Notes under the pieces: generated by a model
Database searches by the model: none
Told to the model about the DNA's origin: nothing
Seen by the model: the letters and a program-made list of their open reading frames with translations, nothing else
In this document: piece after piece, positions 1 to 11,625 of the stretch
How the letters are laid out: the number at the start of each line of letters is the position of its first letter
Numbering within the stretch: position 1 is the stretch's first letter
From: Euryodendron excelsum
Taxonomy: Eukaryota; Streptophyta; Magnoliopsida; Ericales; Pentaphylacaceae
Direction: 5' to 3'
Length of the DNA: 64,000 nt
Assembly: GCA_033060915.1 (NCBI GenBank)
Contig: CM065378.1
Coordinates: 1,230,001 to 1,294,000, forward strand
Made by a program: the position numbers and the translations under genes

Positions 1-772
1 GTATAGATGATGAGTAGCCTGAACGGGCTTAGTGGGCTATCTGCCCATGGCCACCCTTACTGCCTGCCCAGCCTGGCCCACGATTGCTCTACTCCTATCT
101 TTCAAGTTTGATTTGATTTTCTAATCAAACACTCCATTTGCTTTCTTCTCTCCCTCTAATCATCAGCTTCATCATCGGTTCAATTCAATAGCCTGCTTTT
201 CTCTATTTATTTAATTTTTTTACAAGATTGATAATGTCCCTTTGAAATCAATGAATATTGAAAAAAAAGGTTTTCCCCTTGGAAAAATTACTGATTTATT
301 GAGTTAATTATGTTCTAAGAACTTCCAACAATGTCAAGAAAAGGATTTTTTTTTATATATGTAATAGACGGTGTTTGGGTATTTATATGGTTCATCTCGT
401 TATTCTTTTTAGTACAATACTTCTACAGATTTTGCTTCATTTATCATTTAGTTAAAATATCTTTTCGATATTACTTCTGATACCAACGAAGTCTCTCTCT
501 CTCTCTTGCCTGAAACCGAACAACAAGCAATTCTAATAATCTGTGAAACCTCTATTCTTTTCATTTTGAGTAAATAATGAAAAACTCCAAAGCTGATAAT
601 AATGGAACAAAAACCACAGACCCAACCCTCATCGACCAAAATCCTAACAATTCAATGACTCTAGTTGAAGAAGGAGAAGAAACTAGAGATTTCTATTCAC
701 GAGGATCCTTTTAATTAATCTTATTTTTATTTTTATTTTGTTTTTGGGGTCTAATTTGGTTTAAACACTCTA
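1..772. other. AT-rich flank, no gene seen
   Basis: No open frame with protein-like composition or splice-linked continuity is visible. A short CT run lies near 490-507. The sequence looks like ordinary intergenic plant DNA. Confidence 0.5.
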
Positions 773-1230
773 GGCCATGTTTGTTTTTGGGATAAAAGTT
801 AGGGGATTGGATAGGATATCCCATGGGGCTTACAAACCCATGTTTAGCAAAAAAAATATAGTACAGGATGATATCTCCCTTTGGAGATGTAATTGCTCAA
901 AATGGAGGATATATAATACCACAGGGGAGGTGGTATTATATATTTCCTCCCTTAGGATAAGAGAAAATATCATTTTTACCCTTCTATTACCATTATAATA
1001 GGTTAATATAATATTATATAAGTATATTACAATATAGTATACAATTAATATTAATTTTGTAATAAATAATATGATAATAAAATAATATAACAACACTTAT
1101 TCCATTCTAGCCAAAAATAGTATGAGTAATCCCTTATCACATCGTGGTATTACTTATCACCCATCATTACTTTCCTTATCCTATAGTATTACTTATCTTC
1201 TATTTTCTTATCCCGCAAACAAACGGTGCC
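773..1230. mobile_element. MITE with GGC..GTTTGTTT terminal inverted repeats
   Basis: The left end (from 773) and the reverse complement of the right end (to 1230) share the pattern GGC, three variable bases, then GTTTGTTT followed by a GGGATAA-like block, so the ends form a terminal inverted repeat. The element is 458 bp, AT-rich and has no coding capacity. Inside it, 904-950 is an almost perfect 47-bp palindrome with TATATAATACCA arms. The flanks share only TA, so the superfamily is uncertain. Its size and structure fit a non-autonomous DNA transposon. Confidence 0.6.
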
Positions 1231-1439
1231 TAGGTGAATCTAACGACTTAATCACAATCCAATCAAATCAAGGCTAGTTGCTAGCTTCAAGCCAATTCAT
1301 TTTTTTTTTTTACAAGATAATTGCAAGTTTAATCTTTTCCCGCACCAAGATAATGATAATAATAATAATAATAATAAACATGTAAACCAATACACAATTC
1401 TGGGTTTGCAAAACCGTAGTGCTGACTGAATTAATAAGC

Positions 1440-4394
1440 TTCTTTTGGTACAAGGGAGGCTGAAGCCAAAGAAAGACTAAGCAAGAACATTATGCAGACA
1501 GCCCCATTCAGAGGCATCCCAAGCCAAAAATGGTTGGACAGACCTCGGCGGCCTGGCAAAGGTCTACAACTCCCTTGGTGCTTTCAGAACATTAAGGGAT
1601 ATTCTACCAACACACATATTTGCCTCTAGCTAAATAGCTTGCAGTTCATAGGATCAATCTCGAGATAAGACTGCTTTGATCTCACCAATTATATTGAAGT
1701 CTGGATGCGTAGAAACCGGATTGAGAATCAGCTCTAGAGGTTCTCGTGAATCCGTCTCGAGCACTACTTATTGATAGCCATGGTTCCAAGCCAACTCCAT
1801 CCCTTTTCAGATAGCCCACAACTCAGCCGTGATTACTGAGGCCCAACCAATCCTTTGGACAAACCAACCTCCCAAAGACCATCGCAGACTCGAATGAGCC
1901 CCCTTACCCCAACCATCCCTGGTTTTCCTATAATAGAGCCATATGTGTTAACCTTCACAAAGGAGCCTCCTCGAGGGATTTCATTTAACTGTGATCTAGT
2001 GATGTTTAGGAGAGTTAAACTTAAGAGTTGTCTACACTTCACTAACTTGTATCAGGACTGTAACCAGTGGATCTTTTGGGACAGTAAACGATTTGTCATA
2101 GACCCTCATGTTCCTCCAATATTAGAACATCGACACTGCACCAAGAAAAAAGGTGTCCCAACCATCATCACCCATTAGACTCCATCTTTCTTCCTTCAAA
2201 TTACTATCCATCTCTACAAAGGCATGGAGAAGAAGACCTAGTGGTGTTGGGAGTTAACAACCTGCTGCCACATTTTTCTTGGGACCTCACAATCCTTAAT
2301 AGCATGAATAGCTAATTCATAGTTACTACTACAAATATCATAAGATGCCTTATCTAATAAGTGCCCCTGATTCTTGAAGCAATTCATTTTCGACTTCTCA
2401 TGTCTTACCAACCGCATCAAGTAGCTCCATTCTGGGAGCCCTCGGGCTTGCCAAATCCTCCTTCAATATTTACCAACTATGCTCTCCGTTGGGGATTTAG
2501 CTATTACCGAATAAGCTGACTTGACTATAAACTTTCCATTTGAGGAGTGTCTCCACATGTACAAACTAAAATGACATTCTAACTTGTCTAACACATGCAC
2601 CGACAATAGCTGGTTTAGACCCTACCAATCCCAACTCCCAGACTCAGTCCATTAATTCTCCACTATAAGACCTTGGTCAAATATATGGATCACATCAGTT
2701 GCGAGTTTAATCAAAGGTGTCTTAAGAAGCCAAAGGTCTAGCCAAAATTTGATATTCCTCCCATCACCACCACGCCACTTGATACCTTCTTTCAGTATTA
2801 CTCCACTCCTTCTTATGCTCCTCTAGAGGTGAGAAACTGTGCTTGAGTTCTGATCCCATAAAGTCTCTCCATTTTTTAAGTACTTAGACTACAGAAGTCG
2901 AGCCCAAATAGAAGCTTAACCTGTAATAAATGCCATCCTAGCTAAGCCAGCATAGCTTTATTCATATCCCTCATTTAATGAAGTCCCAAGCCCCCTGCAT
3001 CTTTGGCTTGACAAACTTGGTTCCATGCGATGACATGCATTTTCCTTTGGTTTTCATTGCCTCCCCATAAAAACATGCCATTATAACTATCAACAGCACT
3101 GCAAATTGAGATAGGCATTTTAGTTGTTTACATAACATACCCTGAAATGGTGGATGTGACATCCTGCCTAAAGTGGCTCTACTAGCTAGAGAGTTGAGAA
3201 GCTTTCCAGCCAGACAATCTACTACGAAACCTGTCTAACACATAACTATACGTCTTTTTCTTAACCCTTCCATGAATTAAAGGTACACCCAAATATTTTC
3301 CTAGGTCATCCGTAAGAGTTATTTGCCCCCTCCGACTAAGATCTCACGCTTGCGTTCTAGGAACATTGGATTAAACAAACATTTTGGACTTCTCTAAATT
3401 AACCTTTTGGCAAGCCATATCACAAAACTCTTCTATAACCAATGCCATAATATCAACTTGCCATCAGTGGCTTCTCCAAAAAAATAAGATCATCTGCGAA
3501 AAAAGGTGAGAAATTTCAAGGCCTCCTCTAGCTACCTTCAAAGCTTTAATTCCTTAGCTTGCACTATATTCTCGATACTTCTTCCTAAAACTTCCATACA
3601 AAAAATAAATAAGTATGGAGATAGAGGATCACCTTGTCGCAATCCCCTACTTGGACTGTAAGATTTCGTACGCTCACCATTCCATAACGAATCTATCTCA
3701 GTAGATAAAACACAGTGCATCACAAGGGACACCCAGTTATGAGAAAAACCAAGATATGTCAACACATAACAGAGGAACTGCCATGTCCACTCTATCATAT
3801 TTTACTGCCCAAATCAATTTTGCAAACCATACCACCCTATTTTTTTCCCCTTCATTTGCCTAATAGTATGTAACAACTCTTGAATGATAACAATGTCGTC
3901 TAAAGTGTGCCGGCCGGGGATGAAACTTGATTGGCTAGGACTCACCAAGTTATGAAGCATATGCCTCAATCTTCCAACCAGAATCTTCGAAATGATCCTT
4001 AAGGTAACTTTGCACAAGCTAATAGACCTGAAATAAGTCATAGACTCCAGATGCTTCACCTTAGGGATTAGAGTGATTAAAGTCTTGTTAATACCTTCCG
4101 GCAATTGACCATCTGAGAAAGCAAGTTGTGTATCTTTGTCAAAGATTTCCTTACAACAAACCAATACTTCTGATAGAAAGCAAGTTAAATTCCATCAGGC
4201 CCAAGGGCCTTGAAGGCACCCATTGAGAAGACTGCAAGTTTAACTTTCTCCATAGTAATAGGCTGCTGTAAACATACCCGGTCATTGTCAGACTGTGTGC
4301 ACCCTTGGAGCAAAGGGTTAACTATATCATGTAGACTAGACACTGAGGGAGCACCTATAAATATCCTTAAAGTAGCCAACTGCCAAGCTTCCAA
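1440..4394 (-). mobile_element. 5'-truncated, degenerate L1-type LINE (reverse transcriptase and RNase H relic)
   Basis: Read on the minus strand, successive broken frames give typical plant LINE protein blocks. At 4394-4185 is the upstream RT segment ending in a GPDGI motif. At 4164-3814 is the RT core with a LITLIPKV block, a SISLCKV block and a SSFIPGRHT block. At 3798-3538 is the segment with GLRQGDPLSPYLFI, and the catalytic FADD is encoded at 3500-3489. Further along, 2042-1833 resembles the start of an RVT_3-type RNase H domain, but the catalytic aspartate expected in the VNTDGS motif reads tyrosine. Frames shift repeatedly and stops interrupt all domains, so the copy is dead. The 5' part (endonuclease and ORF1) is missing. 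The element probably ends near 1440 or at the T run near 1300. Confidence 0.85.
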
Positions 4395-4746
4395 GGGTAG
4401 CCTGAATTAATAAGCATGAACTACTCAACTCTAGTCCCATTCATATTTGCTTCTATAATATACTTAACTTGTGGTCCTGCTAACATGTGCCATATGTTTA
4501 GCCTTAATTAATGTTGTATTTTATTTTTTTAGTATATCGAAAAAGATTACAAATGTATGGGCCTAAGCCAGGGAGGGGATGCAAGGAGAGGAAATTGAAA
4601 CCTCCTTGACCTCCTTAAAAGAAGCCAGGATCCTGGCCAAGTATGGTAGCCCTAGTTGGTTGTATTGTATTTTTTTACCAGTTACAAGTTTTGAGGAAGA
4701 CATTCTTTGAAGAGTTGTTAACGGGTAAAATACTATATAATACTTT

Positions 4747-4964
4747 TTTTTTTTTGAGAAGAGATCAAATACAAGTATAGTGAGCAAGGAGGAGAGAGTT
4801 AGTAGGGGTGGGGAAGTTAGTATGTCAGTAGACTAATTTTATAAAGAGAAAACAGTAGGAGGATCATATATTATCTGTTTAGACACCACATTCCTAGCGC
4901 GACTCGAAGCCTTGACCTCATCTAAGTTGAGCTAGGATCATGACTATTGGGCCAAAGGCCTATG
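4747..4964 (-). mobile_element. tRNA-derived SINE with 11-bp target-site duplication
   Basis: The 218-bp insert reads on the minus strand from 4964. It has an A-box-like TAGCTCAACTTAG, a B-box-like GGCTTCGAGTC, and a 3' A tail (plus-strand T run at about 4744-4757). It is flanked by a perfect direct repeat, TATAATACTTT, at 4736-4746 and 4965-4975. This structure is characteristic of a Pol III SINE mobilised by LINE machinery. Confidence 0.78.
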
Positions 4965-4975
4965 TATAATACTTT

Positions 4976-5664
4976 CATCTTGCAATACAACTACTAAATT
5001 AGCGAAGGAATTCAAACTCTTATAATTTGTTAAAATCACCGTTGAGACACCACTCATATAAATTAATAAAAAAATTTAACACATGCTTGTACTATATAAT
5101 TAATTATAAATTTAAAATTAAATAATCCTAACACAACTCTTATAGTCTTCATCCTAAAAAATATCTATACATATACATATTTTAAAGGCGTAAATTTGAT
5201 TTTTATATCCTCCTAGTTAATTTACTATTTCACTAAATTTTTGGTTTTGCTGACTTCCCATGGAACTTAGAGAGATTTGTCGGCCACTTGTGTTGTGCAC
5301 TAAAATTAAATTAATTAAATAATTTATCTTACTTTTCTTGTACTGAATGATTTTATTAAAACAAATAGAAAGATATCTAAACTTAGTAGGACTTGATTGG
5401 TCATTTAAAATCTTGGCTTATGACACGCGGCAATATAAATGCTGAAATAACAATAATCTTATTAATTAGGTCTTCACAAAAATCATTAAAGGCTAGAGAC
5501 TTAGTACACCATTTTTCAAGAAAAAATTAATTCATTATCTCAATATATGCTCACACATTTAAACATTAACTCTATCGTAACATTTATATGCTAAGCACGC
5601 ATTAATTAATTATACATAATGTGAGGCCCATGGTTATTTTATAATTTTAAAACAATGTATTACT
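4976..5664. other. AT-rich intergenic stretch
   Basis: No gene, element boundary or RNA gene could be supported here. Confidence 0.4.
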
Positions 5665-6130
5665 TTATGTGTACATGTTTAACCTATGCCTTAAGAGTAC
5701 GTATTAACATTTGTCCTGAGTTAGTTAAATTCAAGCACGAATTTTGGTAAACTTGCGTCCGGATTTCAAATCTGATCTTTGATTGATCAGACCCCTAGCT
5801 AATACTTTTATAATAAGGCTTCTAATTAGATGTAAGAACAACGTCATGAACAATGCATGCTTTTTTATTTTTTTAATCTATAACGACTAAGGAGGGAGCA
5901 TAAATACGTCCATTCCAATTAATTTAGAAAGTTTTTTTTTTCCTAAGCAAAGACACCAGAAAAAGAAAGACTTCTTTTATAAAAAAAAAACCTGGGATTT
6001 GGAGGAGAGGTAAATAAATATTAGGTACCAAATTAAGAGCAGTAAGCATTATCTAAACCTAACCAAACTCGGAAAGGGTTCTGTTTCAATTATCGAACTA
6101 TCTCTCTTGTATTCTGTATATAGAATTAAT
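5665..6130 (+). repeat. Degenerate upstream copy of the promoter/leader of the gene at 7693
   Basis: This stretch aligns by eye with 7110-7545. Shared blocks occur in the same order: a TTAA..GTA..ATTA..ATTTG block, CCCCTA followed by AACAA..ATGCAT, GGAGGGAGCATAAATA versus GAGGGAATATAAATA, AACCTGGGA.TTGG, AAGAGCAGTAAGCA, and TCTAAACCTAACCAAACTCG. The TATA-like element (about 5900-5907) and the leader motif are both retained, but no coding exon follows. It looks like an old tandem duplication, about 1.45 kb apart, that kept only the promoter side. Confidence 0.7.
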
Positions 6131-7109
6131 AGGTACCTGTGTATAATGTATTCCTTGAAATTTTAGTATTCCTTCTATAATGTATATTGTAATTTTTAAA
6201 AGTTTGATTAAAATTAGCTTATTGGTGGCCCCAAAGTTGAAAACTTTAGAAAATACACATTGTTTGTAACAATTTTATTGGAAGAAGTGGCCCCTAATTC
6301 TAGACTTTATAATATTCCTAGGACTGAAAAAAATTGTTTTGAGTTTATCCCATCCTAAAGGTTTTCCCATTTTTTTAGGTGAATTTAATTACTACAAGAA
6401 AATTTAATTTTATTTAGTAATTAATTTATGAAGAACTGCCTACAAGTCCCAATATGTATAAGATCAGCACTTAGAAAATTATTTCTTATTAGATAACATT
6501 TATTACCTAATAATGCAAGTAATACAAGTATGGCTGGTCTGCCCCTGCATGGACAGACCAGATCAGCTTGGCTCACGTCTCTGGACCAGGCCTCCTCCCT
6601 CCCCTAAGCCAGGTCTACTAGTTGGCGAAGCGGCAGAGCTCCAGCAATAACCGAGGGCCACGATTGGCAATCCCATGAAGGTGCCCACGATCCAAGCTAA
6701 CACTCCTATAAGAAGGGCAGTCATCACCTCCGAGAATGTACGATTTACACTAACCCTGCATATTGTTATTCTGCCCATATCTCTCTAACCTAACTTTGAT
6801 ATTGAAGTGTCTTTGGCAGGCACCACACCGGTGTTCCAAGCTAGGGGATTCATCGCCCCAACAAGTTACACCAGGGGTTGAGAAAGACGTACAAATTTAC
6901 TGCATTATCATTACCATCATTGAGTTTTTCAAATTCTATTTTGCTTTCTTCTTCCATTTTAGAAAATAAAAAAGTCTACCTTTCTATAATAAAAAAAATT
7001 TCTCAAATATACCAGTCCACTAAACACTCCGGCACCCAAAGACAAAATTAAAATTCAGTTTCTAGCAGTAGTTGCACATATTAAGCGTATATTGTCTTGT
7101 TATACAAGT
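6131..7109. other. Spacer between the two promoter copies, no gene seen
   Basis: AT-rich sequence with a somewhat GC-richer block at about 6530-6860. A short palindrome (GGTCTGCCCC..GGACAGACC) lies at about 6536-6560. The frames here lack recognisable protein features. Confidence 0.4.
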
Positions 7110-7257
7110 CTATTAGTCTATGCTTAACCCACACGTTAAGGTCATACATTAGGATTTGCCATGGATTATTAAACCAGGGCCCCTAATTAGTTGTATGACC
7201 AACGCCAAGAACAATTAATGCATTTTTTTTTTTTTGAAATAAGAATTAAAGAGGGAA

Positions 7258-7265
7258 TATAAATA
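7258..7265 (+). promoter_or_regulatory. Probable TATA box of the gene at 7693
   Basis: TATAAATA lies within a GAGGGAATATAAATA context that is preserved in the degenerate upstream copy (5891-5907). The implied transcript start near 7290 would give a leader of about 400 nt containing the CT microsatellite. Conservation between the two copies supports function; no transcript evidence is available here. Confidence 0.5.
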
Positions 7266-7495
7266 AGTCAATTCCAATTAAATTTGCAAGTTAAATTAAT
7301 GTATAATTAGGGGCCAGGTAAATTAATGAGGGGCCAGGAGAAAAAAGAAGTCTATTCAAAACCTGGGACTTGGGAGGCCACAGGTATATTAATTAATTAA
7401 TGTATGTTGGTTGCCAATTTAAGAGCAGTAAGCAAGCATTGTCTAAACCTAACCAAACTCGGAAAGGCTTCTGTTGCCAATATCCTTATCCTTCT

Positions 7496-7500
<5 letters not shown>

Positions 7501-7543
<43 letters not shown>
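7501..7543 (+). repeat. (CT)n microsatellite in probable 5' leader
   Basis: 43 bases of uninterrupted CT dinucleotide lie about 150 bp upstream of the start codon. It is followed by a (TA)n run. Pyrimidine tracts are common in plant 5' untranslated regions and are length-variable. Confidence 0.85.
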
Positions 7544-7549
<6 letters not shown>

Positions 7550-7692
7550 CTATATATATATATATATGTATGTAGATACGTGTGCTCGTTTAGAATTGAT
7601 ATGTATATGTATATAAGAAAGAAAGGGAAGAAGAAGTTGAACATTAATTGAACAGATCAAGAAGTAGTGGACGGACGAAGAAGAAGAAGAAG

Positions 7693-8427
7693 ATGATGAT
7701 GAGAGAGGAGGGCAGTGCCAGTGCTGCTGCTGGTGGTGATTATGATAATAATAATAATGAGTGCAAGCACAATTCAAGGTTGCCAGAATTACTCAACGAT
7801 GAAGACCAAGAGTTGGCTGGAGTGTTGCTCGAACTGTATATACCTAGAACAAAACGCTTGACGCCATGGGGTCTTAAAAGAAGACGCTCCTCCTACGATG
7901 ACGATGTGGCCGTCATCGTCCACAACCCACCACCACCACCACCACCTCCTCCTCCTCCTCCTCCTCCTCCTCCCGCACCAACTAGTACTTCACCTACTAC
8001 TTGTTTGAGTATTAGTGAGAATAACCGCATTAATATTCATTCCAGTTCCGAAAGGCCTGCTGCTGCTGCAACGATTAATGTATCGAGCCAATCTACCTTC
8101 GGTGGCACAATCCCCCCTACTAGCAGTTCTTGTCAGGAGAAAAGCGTAGAAGAAGTAGTAGTAGTACGACCATCATCAACAACATCTGATCATAATAAGA
8201 GTCCCATTAACGTTCTTGAGAAGTCGAGTAGTTGCCCTCCGCCTCCGCCTAGCACAAGAAATATTTCTCTGTGTCGCTCCTCACGTAAAATCAATGGTCG
8301 TCGACTTGTCATATTCGAACCTTCAACTTCGAGCGACCCACCACTGCCACACGATTTAGAGGACATTTGCAAGTCAGATGTCGACGAGTTGAAGCACTCA
8401 AACAACAAGAGACCAGCTAAAAAAAAG
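7693..8427 (+). CDS. Exon 1 of the coiled-coil protein gene
   Basis: 245 codons ending in AAG before a GTACAA donor. It carries the charged core, the polyproline run (CCA/CCT repeats at 7927-7974) and the basic patch. Without splicing, the frame stops two codons after the donor. Confidence 0.7.
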
Positions 8428-10603
8428 GTACAATAATACATAACTAGTTCTCCCTTTTCTCTGCCTGTCATATACACAGTTATATATATATATGGTGAGC
8501 CAATTCTTATTGCTTATAAAAATATACAAAGCGTCACATGAGGGCCATCTAGGAAAGAGAATAAAAATTTAAGCGAACACAACTTTATATATATAAATAT
8601 ATATGTGATTACCAAGTTTATCTCTTGAATCAGTAAAAATTGAAATATACAGCCTGAATAAATCAGAACACAAGTTGAAAACTTGAAATATTACATTTTA
8701 CAATTTTCAACATCCTATATAACCAGACAAAACATATTTTAACATATACATAGAAGTAATGTTGATTAAATTCGATTCCATTAAACCCATCCCCATCTTT
8801 TGAGTACTGGATGGATATGCTATGATTTGGTTTGACATGATTTTCTGTCTGTAGTATTAATTAATGAGTTTATACACGGTTATTCAATTAATTAGTTAGT
8901 CATCTATAACTCTGTTTTATGAACGATGCTGATATTAGTTTCTCAAAATCGGGTTGGCATTCTTCGGGGTGATATGACCAGTCATCCTTTTCATATAATA
9001 AAAACAAAAGATTTTTTTAACATTTATAGAATTGATTTGTTGATATTTTACTTTCAATAATTGGCAGGTATGTTGTTAGTAGGCTTAATTCTTTGTTCTC
9101 CATGATTAAGTACTGATCTGTCACTAGCATTTGATTTCTTTGTTGCGTTGTGGTGGTTTTCTGATTTTTCAATTCCTTGACTCCATAACACTCCAATATT
9201 GCTCCCCCCACAAAAATATATATATATATATATATATTGATTAGAATACTTGATTGAATTTTTACATTTTGGGTCAATGAAATATAATTTATTATAGATG
9301 ATCCTAGCAGCACATATGTATTAAGAAGTTTTGATCTTAGTTACTTACTTTTCCCTTCCAGAATTACCTTGTATTTTTATTTGAACTCAGTAGGGATATT
9401 TGAGGTCTACGTAGCAGAGAAGTATAATATTCAGTTATATTTTTGTTCTGACATTTCACACTTTCGGGGTATTTTAATGTGAAATTTCTTAATGTTCATG
9501 ATATACGGAAAATGAAATTAACTATTAGTAAGAACTTATTCCTGCTATGGCTTTTATTCTATACAGACAATAGAGGAATTGAAGGAAGAAGTTAAAACTT
9601 TATCGGACAGGAAAAAATTTCTCGAAGAGGTACGTTTTTATATATCTTACTTATAGTATATATATATATATATATATCTGTCCAAAGCAAAGCGCTTCCA
9701 TTTAATTAAACATGCATTTACTTTTTGTGGAATCATTACAGGAAGTACTAAAAAAGGTTAAAGAACACTATGAGAAGGTTAAAGATTTTAACTTGCTTTT
9801 GAAAACAATTAAAAAACAGGTACTCCTCTCCTTCTTACTTATTTTCTTTTTTTTTTTTTGCAAATTGAATGTCGGAGTCATTTTGCACACACCTCGACTA
9901 ATTTCAAAGTCTCTGTAAGCTCCAATTCCACACAAATCAAGTAATTATCACGACAGAAACTTTGAAAAAACTTTTGCACTTGACAAAAGTCGAATCTCTA
10001 ACACTCCAGCTCTAACCAACTGGACTTGTCTAATTGGTTTACTTATTTACTTGCTATTTATATCTATTTACTTAATAATAATGTTATATACAATTTAATT
10101 TCTCAATTTTTTTTTATCCCTAGACACAAGGCTGTGTCTACTAGAATTCACATTAATAAATTAGTGTCGAACCCATTCATTTGGGTTTAGGAGGTGAGAA
10201 AAAGGTTTTGAAAAAAGATATTGCATATAATATTTTCATTTACTTAATGTTTTAAAATCTCGTTCGAGTGTTCTTTTAATGTCTTTGGTCTTAATTCTCA
10301 TAGGCAGAAGAAAAAGGAAACGAATCAAGGTTAAGTCTCGTGAGAGTATCAGATCATGCAGACCAACAAGAACAAGAACAAGAACGACAGGTAATTCCAG
10401 TTGCCGGTCATCAAGGACCAATATCTAACATTAATAATGAAATTGAAGAAGAAGTAGTTCATAGATACTCTGATGAGAACTTGCAAAACTCAAATAGTGA
10501 TGAAGGAAACAGCGTAGCATCACATTCATCTGCACCGGACGACGACGACGGTGATAACATCCAACCTATAACCACTCTGATCTCAAGATCTCCCTGTCTA
10601 TGA
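7693..10603 (+). CDS. Unrecognised coiled-coil protein, four exons (391 aa)
   Basis: Exons are 7693-8427, 9567-9629, 9742-9819 and 10304-10603. All junctions are GT-AG and phase 0, and the frame stays open to TGA at 10601. I took the first ATG of an ATGATGATG cluster at 7693; the frame is open a little further upstream but only from a TTG codon. Residues 36-65 form a charged block (DEDQELAGVLLELYIPR, then TPWGLKRRRS) that looks like a conserved core with a basic nuclear-localisation-like patch. Residues 79-94 are 16 prolines. A Ser/Pro-rich linker ends in a basic RPAKKK patch. Exons 2-3 encode an E/K/L-rich coiled coil of about 47 residues. The last exon is Gln/Glu-rich, then Ser/Asp-rich. 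I do not recognise the family. Nuclear localisation is only an inference from the basic patches. Confidence 0.72.
9567..9629 (+). CDS. Exon 2 of the coiled-coil protein gene
   Basis: 63 bp follow a TATACAG acceptor and end in GAAGAG before GTACGT. It encodes TIEELKEEVKTLSDRKKFLE plus E, a heptad-like amphipathic helix. Confidence 0.7.
9742..9819 (+). CDS. Exon 3 of the coiled-coil protein gene
   Basis: 78 bp follow an ATTACAG acceptor and end in CAG before GTACTC. It is Lys/Glu/Leu-rich and continues the coiled coil. Confidence 0.7.
10304..10603 (+). CDS. Exon 4 of the coiled-coil protein gene
   Basis: Follows a CTCATAG acceptor and runs 99 codons plus TGA. It contains a QQEQEQERQ stretch and a DDDDGD acidic run. 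A GTAATT at 10391 could act as a further donor, but the frame remains open through it, so I read it as one exon. Confidence 0.65.
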   Translation, partial: AEEKGNESRLSLVRVSDHADQQEQEQERQVIPVAGHQGPISNINNEIEEEVVHRYSDENLQNSNSDEGNSVASHSSAPDDDDGDNIQPITTLISRSPCL

Positions 10604-10662
10604 CACTCAGTGATAGATGCGACGAATAGGAGTGGGTTCTTTCTTTAAGAAAATGGAAATCT

Positions 10663-10668
10663 AATAAA
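10663..10668 (+). terminator. Candidate polyadenylation signal
   Basis: AATAAA lies 60 bp after the stop codon of the coiled-coil protein gene, a normal spacing for a plant 3' UTR. Confidence 0.45.
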
Positions 10669-11313
10669 TCTTACTTTTATTAGTTTTCTCTCTTGTTATG
10701 TTCTAATTAGAATTTAGGGTTATCCTCAATGATATATTACAATATTGTTTTTTATTTTATTTTTATAGTTCTATTGAGTAATTTTATTGAGAAAAAATAT
10801 ATATTCTTTTATTTTTTTGGATAAATTACACCTTAGGGCCTGTAATTTACACCTGAGGTCTAGTTAGTTCTTATACTTCGAATTTCGTTAATTAGCTCAT
10901 TTAATTATATAAATTATGCAAGATTGATTCAATTGAGAACGGCCGTCACAAAAATTAACAAAAAATAACCAATTGAAGGGCACAACGGTAAAATCATGTG
11001 CCATTTGTGCAGTAAGAAAAAAGGTAATAAGAAACTCACATAGGCATTTAATCAAACAACAAACATGCAGAGTCCACCCCGCACCCCCTCAGCCCAGCTC
11101 GCACCACCCAACCCACCCTGCCGCACCCAGCACCTGTGAAACAAATATCATTAAATACCTATTTGGAATGTAGCAGCAAAAAAACACAAAAAAAAAAAAA
11201 AAAAAAAAACCAAAACAAAACAAAAAGTTTTGACTTATCTTTTTTTGGAGACAGAAACATAAAGGAAAAACAGCAAATGCAAAAAATAGCCAAAAAAAAA
11301 AAAAAAAAGGGGC
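10669..11313. other. Gene-free stretch with low-complexity A runs
   Basis: Holds a pyrimidine-rich CACC block at about 11075-11130 and two long A runs (about 11180-11210 and 11291-11308). No gene or element boundary is supported. Confidence 0.4.
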
Positions 11314-11625
11314 TTAACTAGGCCTCATAAACATGACCCCAACGAGATCAGGTTGAAGGAGAAAGTTCATGCCTTCAGAGGGGCTCTTCAAAATAATCTG
11401 CTCTTGGTTTACCGTGGTTCCCATTTTAGCCAGAAAGTCCGTGCAAAAATTTCCTTTTCTAAGGCTGTGATTGAACCTGCAACCGAACCTTCTCGCTAGG
11501 AATTTGCAGTCCTCAAGCACTGCTCTGAGAGGATGATGCTCAATGTTCTGCTGGCTCATGAGATTCAGAGCACTAGTAGAATCAGGCTCAATGATAACCT
11601 CCTTGAAAAAATTAATGGTGAGCAA
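11314..11625 (-). pseudogene. RNase H domain fragment of a LINE
   Basis: The 103-codon minus-strand frame contains an EPDSTSALNLM block and then LRAVLEDCKFLARRFG and NHSLRKGNFCTDFLAKMG. This matches the C-terminal half of the plant retroelement RNase H (RVT_3) fold with its conserved E.DS and N..AD-like positions. The asparagine-alanine-aspartate triad near the end reads CTDFLA here. No upstream RT is attached, so this is an isolated relic. A domesticated RNase H-like gene is less likely, because no flanking exon is visible. Confidence 0.65.

Noticed and set aside
7404..7651. Two overlapping plus-strand frames across the CT microsatellite
   Set aside because: Leu-Ser repeats from the CT run in the probable 5' leader, not a separate gene. 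A short upstream ORF effect on the downstream gene cannot be judged from sequence.
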